NCBI RefSeq assembly: GCF_003265705.1
Contig: NW_020312785.1
Coordinates: forward strand, 19,930,968-19,994,967
Length of the DNA stretch: 64,000 nt
Reading direction: 5' to 3'
From: Callorhinus ursinus
Taxonomy: Eukaryota > Chordata > Mammalia > Carnivora > Otariidae
Every line of letters starts with the position of its first letter. Position 1 is the first letter of the stretch. The notes under the pieces are model-generated. The model worked only from the letters and a program-made list of their open reading frames with translations. It did no database searches and was not told the DNA's origin. This document shows positions 33,106-46,388 of this stretch, in pieces. The position numbers were made by a program, and so were the translations under genes.

Positions 33106-35745
33106 TCTAACAAATATACATGGATTATAAAAGAATCATGCTTATTACTTTTAAAAATGAGGCATAGACAGGACTCATTCACTTCATGAAACTTTCTATG
33201 AGATCTTATAAATCATTAATTATGTAGTCGACACATCCTTTCACTAGAAAACAAATTATGTCTGTTTAGCAAACATAGGCCCCTTCCATAAATAATCTCA
33301 TACACAGGCAACTTAGGCCCCACAGACTATTTTGACTTCTGCTAATATCCATACTTCCTCAGTTTTATCCCACACTTGAACTCCACCCAGATGAAAGGCA
33401 GACAAAAGAGCTCTGAGAATAACCTAAAATACCACAACTCTATTAAGGCAGGCTGAACAATGACAACTCACGGAGTCCAGCCCAGGACCACCCACCTTGT
33501 CTCACTTTCTCACCCCAAACTGGGCCAGTGCTCTCACGGTGAAGAGTCTCCCTTGACACTTCAGTGAACTAGACCATGGGGATAGTATAAGTCCACTCCA
33601 AGCGCTTTCTTTCTTACTTAATTTTTGCCATGACACCAGCAGGCCCTGGCCTTTGATTTTCTTTTCATACAACCACCTATATTACTTTCTTCTTGATAGT
33701 GAAAAGAGAACCACTTAGTTAGTCATCAACTTGGTCTTATCTGCTTGACTGCATGCTTTACAAGCTGCTCTGAGATATTTGGCCAGGAATTCGGTTTTGA
33801 TTAACAAATTCTGTTATATGATTGAAGAAAAGGTTAATTTGTTAAGAATTATAAGTACAAAGTGGTTGGGTTGGGGGGGTAGGGGGCCAGAAGAATTGTT
33901 GATAATCATAAATTTTTGCATTAAAATTCCAGTTTATTAAGTAATCAGCATGGGGGTGTCTGATTGGCTGATTAGATGCAGAGGCAAATCATTTGTTGCT
34001 TTTTTAGGGAAATTTCCATCAAAGTAGTTCCACCTAGAGAATTTAAATTAATGTATTATTTTTAATCCATGTATATTTATTTCAAATTGAGTTATCCTGC
34101 AGAACAAAGGAGTTGTTTTTTCATCCAGAACACTTGCGGCATCCGGGGTGGTGGCAGGGCTGAAAAAACCTTTTTCAGGCCTTAGTTCCACACCAAGCAT
34201 ATAGTTTCACTTAAGACAAGCACTCTTTCTCTCTCTTTCTCTCTTCCTCCTCCTCTCCTTCACTCTCTCTCATTCTCTCTCTCACCCACCAACCAAAATC
34301 CTGCATCCTAGAGTTCTAGGTCTCCTTTCACAGGCCTACTTAGAAAAAACCTAGTGTAGAATATAACTGAGGAAGTGTGGACCTAAGCCCAAGTCAAAGC
34401 AGTGAATCTGTGTGAGTATTCCTTACAATCCTCTTGTTTTTTCTGCAGTTATATCCTTGAATTTAGTTAAAGTGATTCAGTTGGTAGTAGTTCAACCAAA
34501 GAGCTCACATTTTAGCTCAGACTTCAAAGATGAGAAGGGTAACCAAGGTGGTTCCAGAACTCTTGGGAAGACCTTGGTCACAAGCTTGAGCAGTTATGAT
34601 ACTCTCGTTTAAAAAGTGGGCTGGAAAGCAAGCTATACCCCCTCATCCCTAGCTAGAATTTCTTCAAAGGGGCGACTGAGTCAGTCCACAGCTGGCTTTT
34701 GAGAGAGTTCAGAACCATCCCTCCCTCTGGGACACTCACTCTTCCTTATCTGCCTATGCCTGAACTAGGATCTCTTCAAAGGCACCACAGAAGCTTCCCA
34801 CCAAGAGTCTGTTTGGAGGGCTGGAAAAAAAAAAACCCACAATTTGCTAATTGTGAAGCCTCTGGCAGAACCCCCAGGGGCCTGAGCCAACACAGGCAGG
34901 AAACCACTCTCTACCTCTGCTCTACTTGGAACCTGGAGAGCAGCTAATCCTACCAGACCTCACACCCCTGTTTATTCTCAGTCCCTGCCCGACATTCAAG
35001 TCCCTTTGACCATCTACCCTCTCCCCTACTCTCAGTCCCTAACTTCCCTTCTGCTTGTGCATTTCTCTCTGCCTTTTTCTGTCATGGCCTCTGTGTTTCC
35101 CATGCTAGGACACAAAACCCCTCCACTGTAAACCTCTACACAGAATGCTTCTGCACCTTCTGGACTTAACTAAAATCGGATAGTCTCCAAGACCAGCGCT
35201 TCCCATGTAGACTTTTGTAATGAAAAGAAGGCATGCTGGTGTCTCCTCCTTCCTGCACTGAAACTTTTACACTAAGCCATTATTCCCCTACATGTCAAAA
35301 TCTGTCCTTTGGGGCTGATGTCAACTAGCTATTCACCTTGTTAGTACCTTTTACTAAATCCAGTTTGGGCACCTGGACCATGTATTTCCTTTTAATTTGT
35401 CAACTTCTTAACTTCTGCTATTACCCTGGGTAAATTAAATAGCCACTTAGGTGATATTTCCAACACATTTGCCTCACAGTTTCATCTTTAATGCCAAATC
35501 TTTCATTTCTACTCTACTTGAACCACCTCTCACAGATAGCCACACAGTGGCCCTTGAAATCATCCCCAAATATCCCATGCCTGAAAGGTGCATCCTATTC
35601 ATGGACCAAAACCCCTTCCCATTGCAGCTCTCCATCCCTTAATCCTATTCTGCCAATTTTGATCTAATACTCGTTTATACGGCCTTGACCATCCATTGTC
35701 TTTCATTCAGCTAGCATCTCCCTGTTAAGCCAGACCTGTTGGCCC
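33106..35745. other. Unique sequence, no gene seen
   Basis: It includes a G-rich quadruplex-capable run (33868-33886) and a CT-rich tract (34205-34290). From 34950 to 35745 the strand is pyrimidine- and C-rich and may be ancient repeat debris that I cannot name. No exon is supported. Confidence 0.45.
34205..34290 (+). repeat. CT-rich low-complexity tract
   Basis: Nearly pure pyrimidine with TCTTTCTCTC and CTCTCTCAT units over about 85 bases. Confidence 0.85.
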
Positions 35746-35845
35746 CTAGAACTTCTGAGGTGAGGCATCTACCCAATGAAACTCCAACAGTAGCTCTAGA
35801 ACTTCTGAGGTGAGGCATCTACCCAATGAAACTCCAACAGTAGCT
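35746..35845. repeat. Perfect 50-bp tandem duplication
   Basis: Two identical 50-base units, 35746-35795 and 35796-35845, each begin CTAGAACTTCTGAGGTGAGG and end AACAGTAGCT. There are no differences between them. It is either a recent duplication or an assembly artefact. Confidence 0.97.
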
Positions 35846-38800
35846 CAAATCAATAATCCATCTCCAATGCCCATTTGCTGAGTGCTGAGGGAGAAAAGTA
35901 GACCACCATGTGAAGTGGGGCCACCTTGGATTTGTGGTCTCTCTCCTCCCATTGTCATGCTGCTTGACAATCATTCAGTGGGATCTTACTAGCAACTGAT
36001 GCCATCCATGTTCCACACAACCCATTTCATGCCTTCTCAACTCTCCCCCAGGCCTGTTGTTTGTGCCTTTCACATTGCCATACTTTCCACCTGAGATGAA
36101 AATGAAATGGTTGTAGTGTCTCCATCATTTTCAGAAAAGGGTTTTCATATGATGAGGGGATTGCTATGAATTGATCGTCTGGGTTCTGACCAACTAAAAC
36201 CCTGCCTGCAATAGAGGACTTTCATAGTTCCTTCCCTGAACGAAATAAATATACGTAAGAAACACACACACAGAATAAAGGTGTTTTCTATATAGTATCT
36301 GAGCAGTTATGGAAGTTTTCAAATCCCTGATAAAACAATCCCGAGTTCATCCATTTTTCCAAATATGTATATTTAATATATTAAAAATATGTAATTATGT
36401 ATAATATATATAATAAATACAACGACTTAAACAAATCCTATTAAGCACTTATTAGATGCCACTCCCACTCCTAGTAAATTCTGTGTGAGGGAACTCTGTT
36501 TATTTTATTGCTGTTTTTATTCCCACTGCCTGGGGCTTATAACCGTGTATAGGTTCTAAAGTTACTTGAATATTCAGGTCTTTAATGAAATACTGTGGGA
36601 GCAAATCACATACCTTTTTTTTGACATCCTCAGCTATCTCAAGATGGGAAAGAAATCAAGTAATCATAATTGTACATTACTTTCTTTTTCTCTATGATCT
36701 ACATCAAGTAAAAAAATCAGATCTATAGGATAGATAGGTCCAATTTTGGCAACAGTTTCAGATGTTTCTGATGCCTTGATACCGTACAATAAAGTGCCTA
36801 GAACGGTTTCCTGTTGACCAGATCCAGTTCAAATAATGCAACAGATCTCCCCTTCGAAGGCATTTTCTCTCTGCCCAAAGACCTTGGATCTTTCCTCTTA
36901 ACATCACTTGGCTCTCAGTGAATCTGGGAGTAGCAAGGATTGTCCAGGACCTCATAGTTAGTAGTCACTAGCAAAATACTCTTAGGAGTTGGCCTTCACT
37001 TTCAACCTTACTCCAACGCAGGGAATTCCAAACTTTGTGAATCTAAAAATGTCCCTGTGTCCATCAGGTAGAGTTTCTGAATCCTTTGAAGTTAAACTTC
37101 ACCTACAGCTGGGATATAATGAGCTATTTGCTACCAAGACATATAATCATGGTATTGTTCTCATACCATACCCTGGCAAGGACCAATTTTCCCCAGTTTC
37201 TCCAGGAAGTTATCCATGAGTATTTATTTCAGAGCATTACCAGTCCATTTGCATTAATTAATCAGATGTGCAAAAATGTAACGGTGCTACTTTTCCAAAG
37301 CTGACCTCAGCTTACCTCTGAATCTCTCCTTGATCACTAACAATAATAATAATAATAATAATAAATTTTTTTAAAAAATTGAAAGTATGTACCTTTAAGT
37401 CACATCCTGTTTAAAATATTCTCTTCAAGGTAAAAGTTTATTCCTATCCAGGATTTAAACTTAGTTCATGGTTTAATCTCCTTAGCATGGTTGTTCTAAC
37501 CTCTCAAAAGATTTCTTTGTCCTTTTGCCATCCTGCAGGGTACAAGAGGAACTTATCTAATATCACAGTGTCATCTGTGTGTGTGTGGGGGGGAGGGGTG
37601 GAGGGAGGAGTCCAATCTTCATTTCTTCCTCCAAATTCTCATTAGATGGCCAAAGTGTCTCCCACTGCATAGCCTATGGTAATTGACTGTCAGCCTCTGT
37701 TCCTGCTACGTTGGCTGCTTTCCTCACTTTCACCCCTACAAACTGGTCTTGACCTTAAACTTTACTCACAAGGACTGAACCATGTTTGGTCCCTATCTCC
37801 ATCCCGACATCTTGCAGTCCCCTGGCCCTCACAGCATTTCAGCACCCCATTAACTTTTGGAGCAGCTTCTGAATCTCTTCCTCTAGGCCTGCCACCCAAC
37901 ACAGGCTTCAGGACAAGAGTATAAATGGAGACCCACATAGCATAATTCCAAATATTACCGAGCAAACAAATCGTTAAATGTAATATATTCTGTACTTTTA
38001 CCTGGACAAATATACGTTTATAATGACCTAGGTCATTTGAATTTAGAAGTATTAGACCACTTACAGGTTCACATGGAAATGTGTTGACAAAAGGAAAGCA
38101 AGGCCCAGTTTATGGGCCACTTTTGATTCTCCTCCCACCACTGGCTCCTTTCCTAATGGCCTTGAATGTGCCTGTGTGGAAATCTCAGCCCACATATTTA
38201 AGCTTTCCTCTATGTCCCATACCAACCTCCCCCTCCCCCAACACACACACAAATAAGCACATCTTGGCCACCATTCAGCCCTAGGGGCGTACACACTGGT
38301 AGTGTGACTTACCCTCCAGAGACTAGAGCCAGGAAGAGACATACAAAGCCTGATGATAATCTTGGCAGAATTTCGAGCATCTCAAGGATCTAGAGTATGA
38401 TCCAGAATAGTAGGAGTGGAGTGAGCTCTGTGTGAGCAAGTCTCTTTGGTCCCAAAGACTTCTAGTCTTGTAGGATAGGATCTGGTCAAAGAAAAGCCAA
38501 TGTGTACCCCTTTAAAGTATGAACCCCACAGCAGGGGTCTAAGAACATGTTGGTCTCCTCTTGCTACACAATTAAGGAGGTGGGAAATATCTCAAGGTCT
38601 TGCTGTCTCCCTCACACACAATTGCTACGCTGCTGTGGCTGCCAAGGTTGAGGAGAGGCACTCACAGTTGTGAGTGAGAAGGGGGACATATCCTCCTTTA
38701 GTGCTGAGGTTCTCAAGTCATTTAATGGTCTCTACCTGCCTCCATGAGTTTCAAACTTACGGAGTGAGCAAAAGGGTTGGCACAAGACTGGCATCTCAAC

Positions 38801-39006
38801 TTACTTGTTCTTTCCTCCCTCTCTTCCCAGACTTCTCCATCTAGGCCAGAAAGGATGTTATGGTCTTCCACATAGCAGGAAGCTATCCTTAGGTTATCTC
38901 GCATCCTTCTCTAGTCTTCATGGTTAACTATATTGATGAAATTGTTTGTATGTATGTATTTGGGTTTTATTTACATATGCATAGTTTTAAAGGGTTAATC
39001 AATGCC
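35846..39006. other. Unique sequence, no gene seen
   Basis: It contains an (AAT)n run at 37342-37364 and a G-rich quadruplex-capable run at 37587-37605. Short frames at 36989-37304 and 37676-37965 overlap each other and resemble no known protein. Confidence 0.5.
37342..37364 (+). repeat. (AAT)n microsatellite
   Basis: About seven perfect AAT/ATA units. Confidence 0.9.
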
Positions 39007-39018
39007 AAACACTTATTA

Positions 39019-39270
39019 AAATATTTTTAAAATTTAAATTCAATTAATTAACATATAATGTATTATTTGTTTCAGGGGTACAGGTCTGTGATTCATCAGT
39101 CTTATATAATACCCAGTGCTCATTACAACACATACCCTCCCCAGTGTCCATCACCCAGTTACCCCATCTCCCCACCCACCTCCCCTCCAGCAACCCTCAG
39201 TTTGTTTCCTAAGATTGAGTCTATTATGGTTTGTCTCCATCTCTGGTTTTGTCTTGTTTCATTTTTCCCT
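39019..39270 (-). mobile_element. Short carnivore L1 insertion (3' UTR only)
   Basis: A severely 5'-truncated L1 of about 250 bp contains only the 'module A' type of 3' UTR, e.g. 'acatataatgtattatttgtttcagg' and 'ccctccagcaaccctcagtttgtttcc'. The 12-bp duplication AAACACTTATTA flanks it at 39007-39018 and 39271-39282. The insertion ends in an A-rich tail immediately after module A, unlike the copies at 1 and 57.3 kb. Confidence 0.88.
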
Positions 39271-39739
39271 AAACACTTATTACAAGAGTCTTCCATTTTT
39301 CTTTCCCCAGAGCTAATTTCAATTCTTTAGCTTATTTTTTCTGTATTTGTTGGTAAAATTCTAATAGCATTAGTATTATTTTTTACCTTTTGGTTTTAGA
39401 CATTAATCTGAAATGATTTACCAATCTCTCCCCCACATCCCAACCTCCCCCAGTGTATACTTATATCTATATAATACACTCCTGCTGGCAAGAATTCCTA
39501 TTCTTATATCCTCCCCCTGCCACACACATACAACTTCTGTTTCCTCCAAGATTGGCATCCATATTTATAATAAAGAGTAGGATCATGAAGTGACAGCTCT
39601 GTTGCTTGAGTCAAACAATTCCCCAAGTTCAAAGATTCCGCTAAAGATGACTGAAGATGTTGTCCTACCATGAATAGACAGTCCTATGAAGAGGAGTTTC
39701 CCAGAGGAGAATGGATGCCACCACGAAGTTAAAAGGGAG

Positions 39740-40300
39740 TCTCTGAATCTATTCTTATAGCAGCCTTGGAGTCTCTGAATGGAAGTGTTATTAGGACCGG
39801 ATATATTAGACAGAAATTAAGATACTCGAGATCATTTTCCTAAAGTATTCAGAGGTGAGAGTGGGGAAAAGAATCAGCAAAAATAGCAGACAGAAAATCA
39901 GGAGACTGCAGTAGCATGGGAGCTAAGAAAGTGAAAATCCAGGGAGTGATCACAGTGTCAAATTCTCAAAGGTCAAGATCCAAAAATCCAGTGGGTTTAA
40001 AGATTGAATTGTCATGGTTAGATAGCAAAAATGTTTCAGCACATTTGTGATGATAAAGAGAGGCCTGCAAGGGACCAGGAGAGTGGGAGTGTAGAGTAGA
40101 AATAAAGAGTGTAAGGTATTTTTTTAAGAAATCTGTTGAGGGGAACAGGGGAGAATTAAACAAGAGACAGAATGAGAGAATATGAAAGAAAAGCTTAAGA
40201 CAATGGCAGGGCAAAATGTGGAGTGGCCAGTGAGTGATATTTACAGCAGACTGGAAGGTACCAATAGAAAGTAAGATATTGAAGATGCAAAGAAAGTAGA
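39740..40300. mobile_element. Ancient repeat-like block, not assigned
   Basis: G- and A-rich text such as 'aatccagggagtgatcacagtgtcaaattctcaaaggtcaag' resembles a frequent old mammalian repeat containing 'gggagtgatcaactgtgtcaaatgctgctgagaggtcaag'. I recognise the wording but not the family name. A related-looking block occurs at 51150-51470. The 201-codon minus-strand frame across 39966-40571 is a by-product of this and the adjoining L1. Confidence 0.4.
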
Positions 40301-40469
40301 TAACCAGAGGTTTGAGGTCACAGACATAGTTTAAAGGGTTAGTTTTGAAAAGGAAGATGATCTCATCCACTGAAACCAGAGGCAATAACAAAAAAAAAAA
40401 AAAAAAGCTGAGGAGATAATTTGCTGAAGAATTCAGTATAGCTAAGGATGTGGGGAGAAGAGAGGTTTT

Positions 40470-40628
40470 AGAGGGGGTGGGGGTATGGGTTAGCCTGGTG
40501 ATGGGTATTAAAGAGGGCACGTTCTGCATAGAGCAATGGGTGTTATGCACAAACAATGAATCGTGGAACACTACATCAAAAACTAATGATGTATGGTGAT
40601 TAACATAACAATAAAAATTTTTTAAAAA
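40470..40628 (+). mobile_element. Carnivore L1 3' terminal fragment
   Basis: 'gggttagcctggtgatgggtattaaagagggcacg' through 'aaaactaatgatgtatggtgattaacataacaataaaa' is the 'module B' 3' end only, about 160 bp. It matches 350-464 plus 682-715 and, inverted, 57325-57480. No clear target duplication was found. Confidence 0.85.
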
Positions 40629-41149
40629 GTTATGGAAAATTCATGGTGAATACTTTCAATAGGAAATCAATAAGAGGTATAAATTTCTACAAGGAAGAAA
40701 AGTTTTGTGGGATGGAAACTCCTGTCTTATATTCACTGAGGATGTTTCATGCTAACCCCATAATATCACTCTCAACTTGTTCCAGGAAGTCAACTTGAAG
40801 CCATAAGCAATTTATATAGACTGGCTTACCCAGTACAGAGACCTAGAAAGCTAAGCTTGAATTCTCTATTCTCTCTAGCTATTTTATTTTTTTTTTTTTA
40901 CCCTTCCTCATGTTTTCCTGTTGGATTGTTATATGAATTTCTGAAGCTCAAGGGAATCTGTTGTTGTTTACACAGACCTTGCCAGGATATTTTCAGGTGA
41001 CTAAGACAGGATCTGTTTTAGAGATAAGAGAAGGCACAGAGAAGGTTTGCAGTTGGAGAAAGGTAGGTGTGCCTTACTAGGACTGAGCATGCAAGAAAAG
41101 GAGAAAAGGGAAATAGGGGATGAAAGATCCATGCCTTGTGAATCTAGGG

Positions 41150-41346
41150 CAATGTTTCTCAACTGGGAACAATTTTCACTCGGGAGATACTTGGTAATGG
41201 TAGTCATTACTAGGGGGGATACTACTGGTATCTAGTGGGTAGAGGCCAAGGAAACTGCTAAATATCCTGCAATGCACAAGACAGCCCTCCACAACAGAGA
41301 ATTCTCTGGCCCCATATGGGAATAGTGCCAAGGTTGAGAAACTCTG
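41150..41346 (+). mobile_element. MER5A (hAT-Charlie) DNA transposon
   Basis: Near full-length MER5A: starts 'caatgtttctcaactggg', passes 'ctactggtatctagtgggtagaggccaagg' and 'atcctgcaatgcacaagacagccc', and ends 'aggttgagaaactctg'. It is non-autonomous and non-coding, and is a mammal-wide family. Confidence 0.9.
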
Positions 41347-43639
41347 GGCTAGAGACCCTGGAGGAAAGCAAAACTTTGGCAGGCTCAGGGGCCTTTTTAT
41401 CTGGTGCCAAGCAACTGACAATGATCATTGAAGATGCTGATATTAATTATAATATAACATAAAATATTCTCCTTATTTTCCCAAGAGACATAATTAAGTA
41501 ATACTTGAGTACTTACTGACCTAATTCAAAGAAATTATATATATTTTGAGGTGTGGCCAAAGCCAATTTTCATACTCTGTCCCTACTGTGATGTCTCGGG
41601 CTATATACCACATAACTCATGAATGGAAGGGAGGTTGGGAGTGTATTATCTCAATTGACAATAGATATCAGAATTATGATAGAGTGGCACATCACACCCA
41701 CTGGTTGCACCCTTGCCTAGTGTTATTACCTAGGTGCTATCTTTAAGAGGTCAGGTCCAGAATCTGATGGACTATTGCATCTTCTATCACTCTGTTCTAT
41801 TACTATCTCATATCTGCCATAGCCCTTTCCCCGCCCCCCCCCAGAAAAAATTCCAAATGCGTTACAAGTGTAAAGAGAAAGAGAATTATGTTTGTTGTGG
41901 TCCAAAGATTCTGAGGGATTCAGCTCAAGGGAAAAGAGCTATGGGATAAAAAGACAAAAGAATGGGAGGGGGAGAGAGAAGAGCTTCCATGGAGCACGTT
42001 GAGAAGAGGAGGGGAGTGAAGGATTGAGAGGGAAAAAGAAGGGCCTGGCAGCTTTATAACCTTTTCCAGCAATGGATTTATAGAAGTTAGTGGTGCTTCA
42101 AGAAAATGAAGTAGTGTGCCTGATGCCTTTTGAAACAGGAGTCTGTTCTCACCTTTGCATCTTCTATGCCTCCGTCACATTTAAACTGGATTTCATGGCA
42201 TATTAGAACTGTGAAGATGATTTAATATGCCAAAATGTGTTATGCATCATTTGTGCATCAACTCTGCAGCTTAAACAGTAGTCACTGAATCGAAACTCAA
42301 AACTTCCCTTGCCGAATCACAGACAACTTGAGGATTAACGGAAATGAACGCAACACTTCTGTCTAAAGAGAGCATGGCTTTCCTCCACCTGTTTCAGGTA
42401 CATACATAGCACAACTGTTCAGTGTGCTCATTTGAACAAGACTAAGAGTATGAATTTTCTTCATGTAGTGTTGTCGATAGAGTTCCTAGTTCTCTTACTA
42501 TGTTATCTCTGCCTGGTTGTCAGAAACAGAAGTTGAAATGAAATACAGCACCTAATTACATGAACTGTTTCAAGAGCAACCTGCTCAAAAAGAATTATTC
42601 CTGGAGAGTGGGGCCATCTGACTAAGTGGAGTGCTCCTGATCACTCCATATTATCAGCCACACGTATTTATTGCACACTCTCGACTGAAGAATAAGCAAA
42701 TCATCTTCATGATTATCATCATCATCACTGTCATCATCACTATCATGATCACTTGTGTTGTCTTAAAATAAATTCTTTAGTCCTTTCTTTTTAGAAATAA
42801 CTGGTTTTAGAAAAAAGGACGCTCTGCCCACTCTTCTCTACAGATGTTTTCGTAAGCAGAAGGTGCAGTCCCCTCCTGTGGCACTGTCTCAAGTTCCATA
42901 CCAAGGGATGGATCAGTCATAGGAGGGGAAGTTCAAAACATGGGACTGTTTGACTGTTTTTCTTTTTTTATTGTAATGACCTATACTCAAAAATAAAGAT
43001 TATTTGAAATATATCGTACACATGATTGCAACAAACAAACAAACAGGCAAAGATTGTGGACAAAACATGGTTTTGACAACTAAGCTTAGTTGAGGAGATG
43101 AATTCTCCCTTGTCTTGGCTAATCATGTAAGGCCATTTGTACATACTCACTTTGAGGTTATTGTCCCAGTAATTCTAAGATCCTTTATTATACATCATGT
43201 TCTGCTTCTATACTGTAAATTCTGACTTTAACCTCTCACGTTCACATGAATGAGGGAAACACAGTGACAGAGACAGACAATGGGCAATGGGCTGGGATCA
43301 GTGTTTCTCCTACACCTTTATCTCCCTTGTGCTCGCTGGCTACATAATTAGAGAAGTAGCCAGAAGCTGATACCAAACACAGATGGGCCTCATGAACACA
43401 TGGCCACAACCCTGAGTGAGAAGATGGCTTTAGCTGGGTGGCTATAGGGTCAATTCAGAGTTTCTCAGAGGCACAGAAAAACTCAGGTCCCAAAGTTATG
43501 CCCATCCCTGTGGTCATCAGCTCCCTAGCTGCTCAGCCGGTGATGGTGGCAACAACCCTGTCCTAGGCAGTTTTTTCCTCTGGTTTCTTCTGGGGCCATT
43601 TTGAATCCTGAAATCACACTAGCCAGGATATGAAAATTA
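41347..43639. other. Unique sequence, no gene seen
   Basis: Single-copy DNA with a degenerate ATC-rich patch (42713-42752). No exon or RNA is recognised. Confidence 0.5.
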
Positions 43640-43885
43640 TACATGCTGTTGTTGGGGTGGGACAGATGTTGGAAGGTCTACATCAGCACAGTGCCACAGA
43701 ACTTTCAGTGTTCGTAAACATGTTCTCTATCTACATTCAATATAGTAGCTACTCACCACATGTAGCGAGTGAGCATTTGAAATGTGCTGGTGTGACTGAA
43801 GAACTGAATTTGAAATATCACTTTATTAATTTAAATTTACATTGCTCCATGTGGCTGCTGGCTACTGTACTGGACAGTCTAGTTT
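43640..43885 (+). mobile_element. hAT-type MER element, subfamily uncertain
   Basis: The sequence 'agtagctactcaccacatgtagcgagtgagcatttgaaatgtgctggtgtgactgaagaactgaatttg' and the end 'ccatgtggctgctggctactgtactggacag' match a common short MER DNA-transposon family. The open frame across it is incidental. Confidence 0.6.
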
Positions 43886-43995
43886 TAGATATCCTCTTTC
43901 CTCTTTGAATGCTTATTCACTTTTCACAAATGTCATCTTAGCTTTCACCCTTATAAGTCACTACACTCTTTCAATGAACAAAATATGGCTCATGC

Positions 43996-44167
43996 TGGGT
44001 GCCTGTGTGGCTCAGATGGTTAAGTGTCTGCCTTCAGCTCAGGTCATGATCCCAGGGTCCTGGGATCAAGTCCCACATCGGGCTCCCTGCTCAGTAGTGA
44101 GCCTGTTTCTCCCTCTGCCTCTCTCTCTCTCTCTGTCTCTTATGAATAAATAAATAAAATCTTTAAA
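43996..44167 (+). mobile_element. Can-SINE
   Basis: A complete SINE from GGGTGCCTGTGTGGCTCAGA to AAATAAATAAAATCTT plus an A tail. The flanks 'aaaatatggctcatgct' and 'aaaatatatgcctcctgct' look like a decayed duplication. One change in the usually fixed CTGGGTGG (here CTGTGTGG). Confidence 0.92.
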
Positions 44168-44684
44168 AAAAATATATGCCTCCTGCTTCCAAATTTATTT
44201 TGGAAATATATCCACTAGAGCATTTCTGCAGTATTTTAGCTACTAGTTAATGAATGAACTGTATAAATTGGTTGTATAAAGCCACTGATAGCTATTGCAG
44301 ATGGATTTCAACATGTTGAAATAATATATCTAGTCTTAACTCTGACTGCATTTGAATTCTGAGTTCTGTGTCCTTAGCTATCCTGTCTGAGCTCTATCCT
44401 AAGCTGTGGGATTAATTCATGTAGTTCTCATTAGCAGTGATGCAAGTTACCTATGGAAATCTTCTAAGCAACAGTGAGAGAAGTGGCTGCTCTGCCTTTT
44501 CTGGCTTTTGGCTAACCTGTATTGTTAGGAAACCCTTCATGCACTGTGCCACACCTGAGGTGCTGAAGGAAATCACAGGTTCAGGAAATAAAGCTAGTCA
44601 AATTCCTTGTGGTAAGGTTGGGTTAGCTTCTTTGTTCCTTTACTTGATATTTGTGCCTGGTAATATTCCTCCTAAAAAGTTTTT

Positions 44685-44890
44685 CTTTTTAAAGATTTTA
44701 TTTATTTTAGAGAGAGAGAAAAAGAGTGGGGGGGGGTGGCGAGCAGAGGGAGAGGGAGAGAGAAACTCAAGTAGACTCCATGCTGAGTGCAGAGCTGGAG
44801 ATGGGGCTCGATCTCACGACCCTAAGATCATGACCCTGAGCCGAAACTAACAGTTGGACACTTAACCAACTGTGCCACCCAGGTGCTCCT
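44685..44890 (-). mobile_element. Can-SINE, minus strand
   Basis: A full inverted SINE with purine-rich middle and head 'ctgtgccacccaggtgctcc'. The flanking repeats CCTCCTAAAAAGTTTT (44669-44684 region) and CCTCTTAAAAAGTTTT (44891-44906) differ by one base. A 137-codon frame overlapping its 5' side arises by running into the SINE and is not a gene. Confidence 0.94.
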
Positions 44891-44906
44891 CCTCTTAAAA
44901 AGTTTT

Positions 44907-46027
44907 AATGAACTGCAGTTCTGAAGCTGCAGAGAGTTTCTTCAGCCCTCAATTAAATGTTAGGCAACATGCTGGGACAGCCACTGTGGTCATAAGAACT
45001 GATATTTAGCAAATGTCCTTTTTTGTTGTGTCAAATCATGTCCGTGACAATTAACATTTAAAAATTAGGAATTGATAGAAATCAAATAATAAACATAAGT
45101 GTTATAGACTTTTCTCCATATGACGGATATAATTCTTGTTCATCTGATGCTTTCATGACCTACATGAGTGAAGGACAGGAGTTCCTGGCTTCCAGAATCT
45201 TTGGTCTCAAACCCTGAATGATGCAATACAAGATCCCCTTAGAGTGAAGGGGGTGGATTTTTAGAAGCATTCCGATGGTTAGTCCAATGAAGGACAAAAA
45301 AATGTGATAGAACATGAAAGAACTACATTCACATTCTCTGAGGCATTGGTTTCTGCTTTGTTCCAGGCCCAGTGTGAAAAGCGTAGATTCTTCTCCCTTT
45401 CCAATGCAACTCATCTAGCCTTCTGTTTTGACACTCTTCATCCTCTTAATCTCAGGAGCCTGAAGACTTTCTAATTTCCAAGTCTTCTTTAAAATCTTTC
45501 CCCATAGCTTTTGTGGGGTTAAAACATACTTGCCAAGCTTTCTGCATTCGATTCCTCCCAAACATTTTCTACTGTTTTTGATGCCCTTTCTGGTGGAACT
45601 GGATCTAGATCAAGTTGTGGTAATTTCTGTAGTTGTTTTTCGAAACCATTCCTCTGCCTGATTAAATTATTTTTTCCAGATGGTAAGTGTTACTCCAACA
45701 GTGCTATGGGCAGAAGAAAACACAGACTGTCCGTTTAGAATATTACTTCTACTGACAAATTCTTCATGTTGTTATGTCAGAGTAGGGACTGAGTCACTCT
45801 CCTCAGTGGATCATGACCTTTGGGGTAAAATCACATCGAGGGTGAAGGGCAAAAGGTGAGAAGATGAGATCCACGTGGCTCTCACCTACCTTGGTCCTCA
45901 GCATTAAAACAGATCGAAACAGGTAGTTAGTTTCCTCTAAGTTCTCCTTTCCTACCCAATAGAAACTTCCCCTGTCTTCACTTTGCAGCTACTGCCTACA
46001 AATATAGAATTGACTCCTCCTCTTCGT
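44907..46027. other. Unique sequence, no gene seen
   Basis: No assigned repeat, exon or RNA. Confidence 0.5.
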
Positions 46028-46388
46028 CCATTTAGGCTGCTATGGCAGAATCTCAAAACTGGGTGGCTTAGGGAAAGCAGAAATTTTTTTTCTCACAGTT
46101 CTGGAGGCTGGGAATCTAAGATCAAGGCACCTGCAGATCTGTTGCCTGGTGAGAAATCTCCCACTTCCTAGTTCATAGATAATCATCTATTCACTGTATC
46201 CTCACCTGGCAGAAGGAAGGAGAGAACTCTCTGGGTCTCTTTTATATGGGCACTAATTCCATTCATGAGGGGTCCACCCTCACAATCTAATCACTGCCCA
46301 AAGGCCCCAACTTCTAATAACCATAAATTTGGGGGATTAGGTTTCAACTTATAAATTTGGGGGGACACAAACATTCGGTCTATAGCAC
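46028..46388 (-). mobile_element. MLT1-type MaLR LTR, inverted, near complete
   Basis: The inverted LTR starts 'gtccatttaggctgctatggcagaat' and continues 'ctcacagttctggaggctgggaatctaagatcaagg', 'ctctgggtctcttttatatgggcactaattccattcatgaggg', ending 'ggggggacacaaacattcggtc'. It is a solo LTR of an old ERVL-MaLR element with no internal viral genes. Confidence 0.88.

Noticed and set aside
39966..40571. 201-codon frame on the minus strand
   Set aside because: Its start lies in the antisense of an L1 3' end (40470-40628) and the rest crosses an old repeat-like block and a poly-A run. It does not look like a protein.
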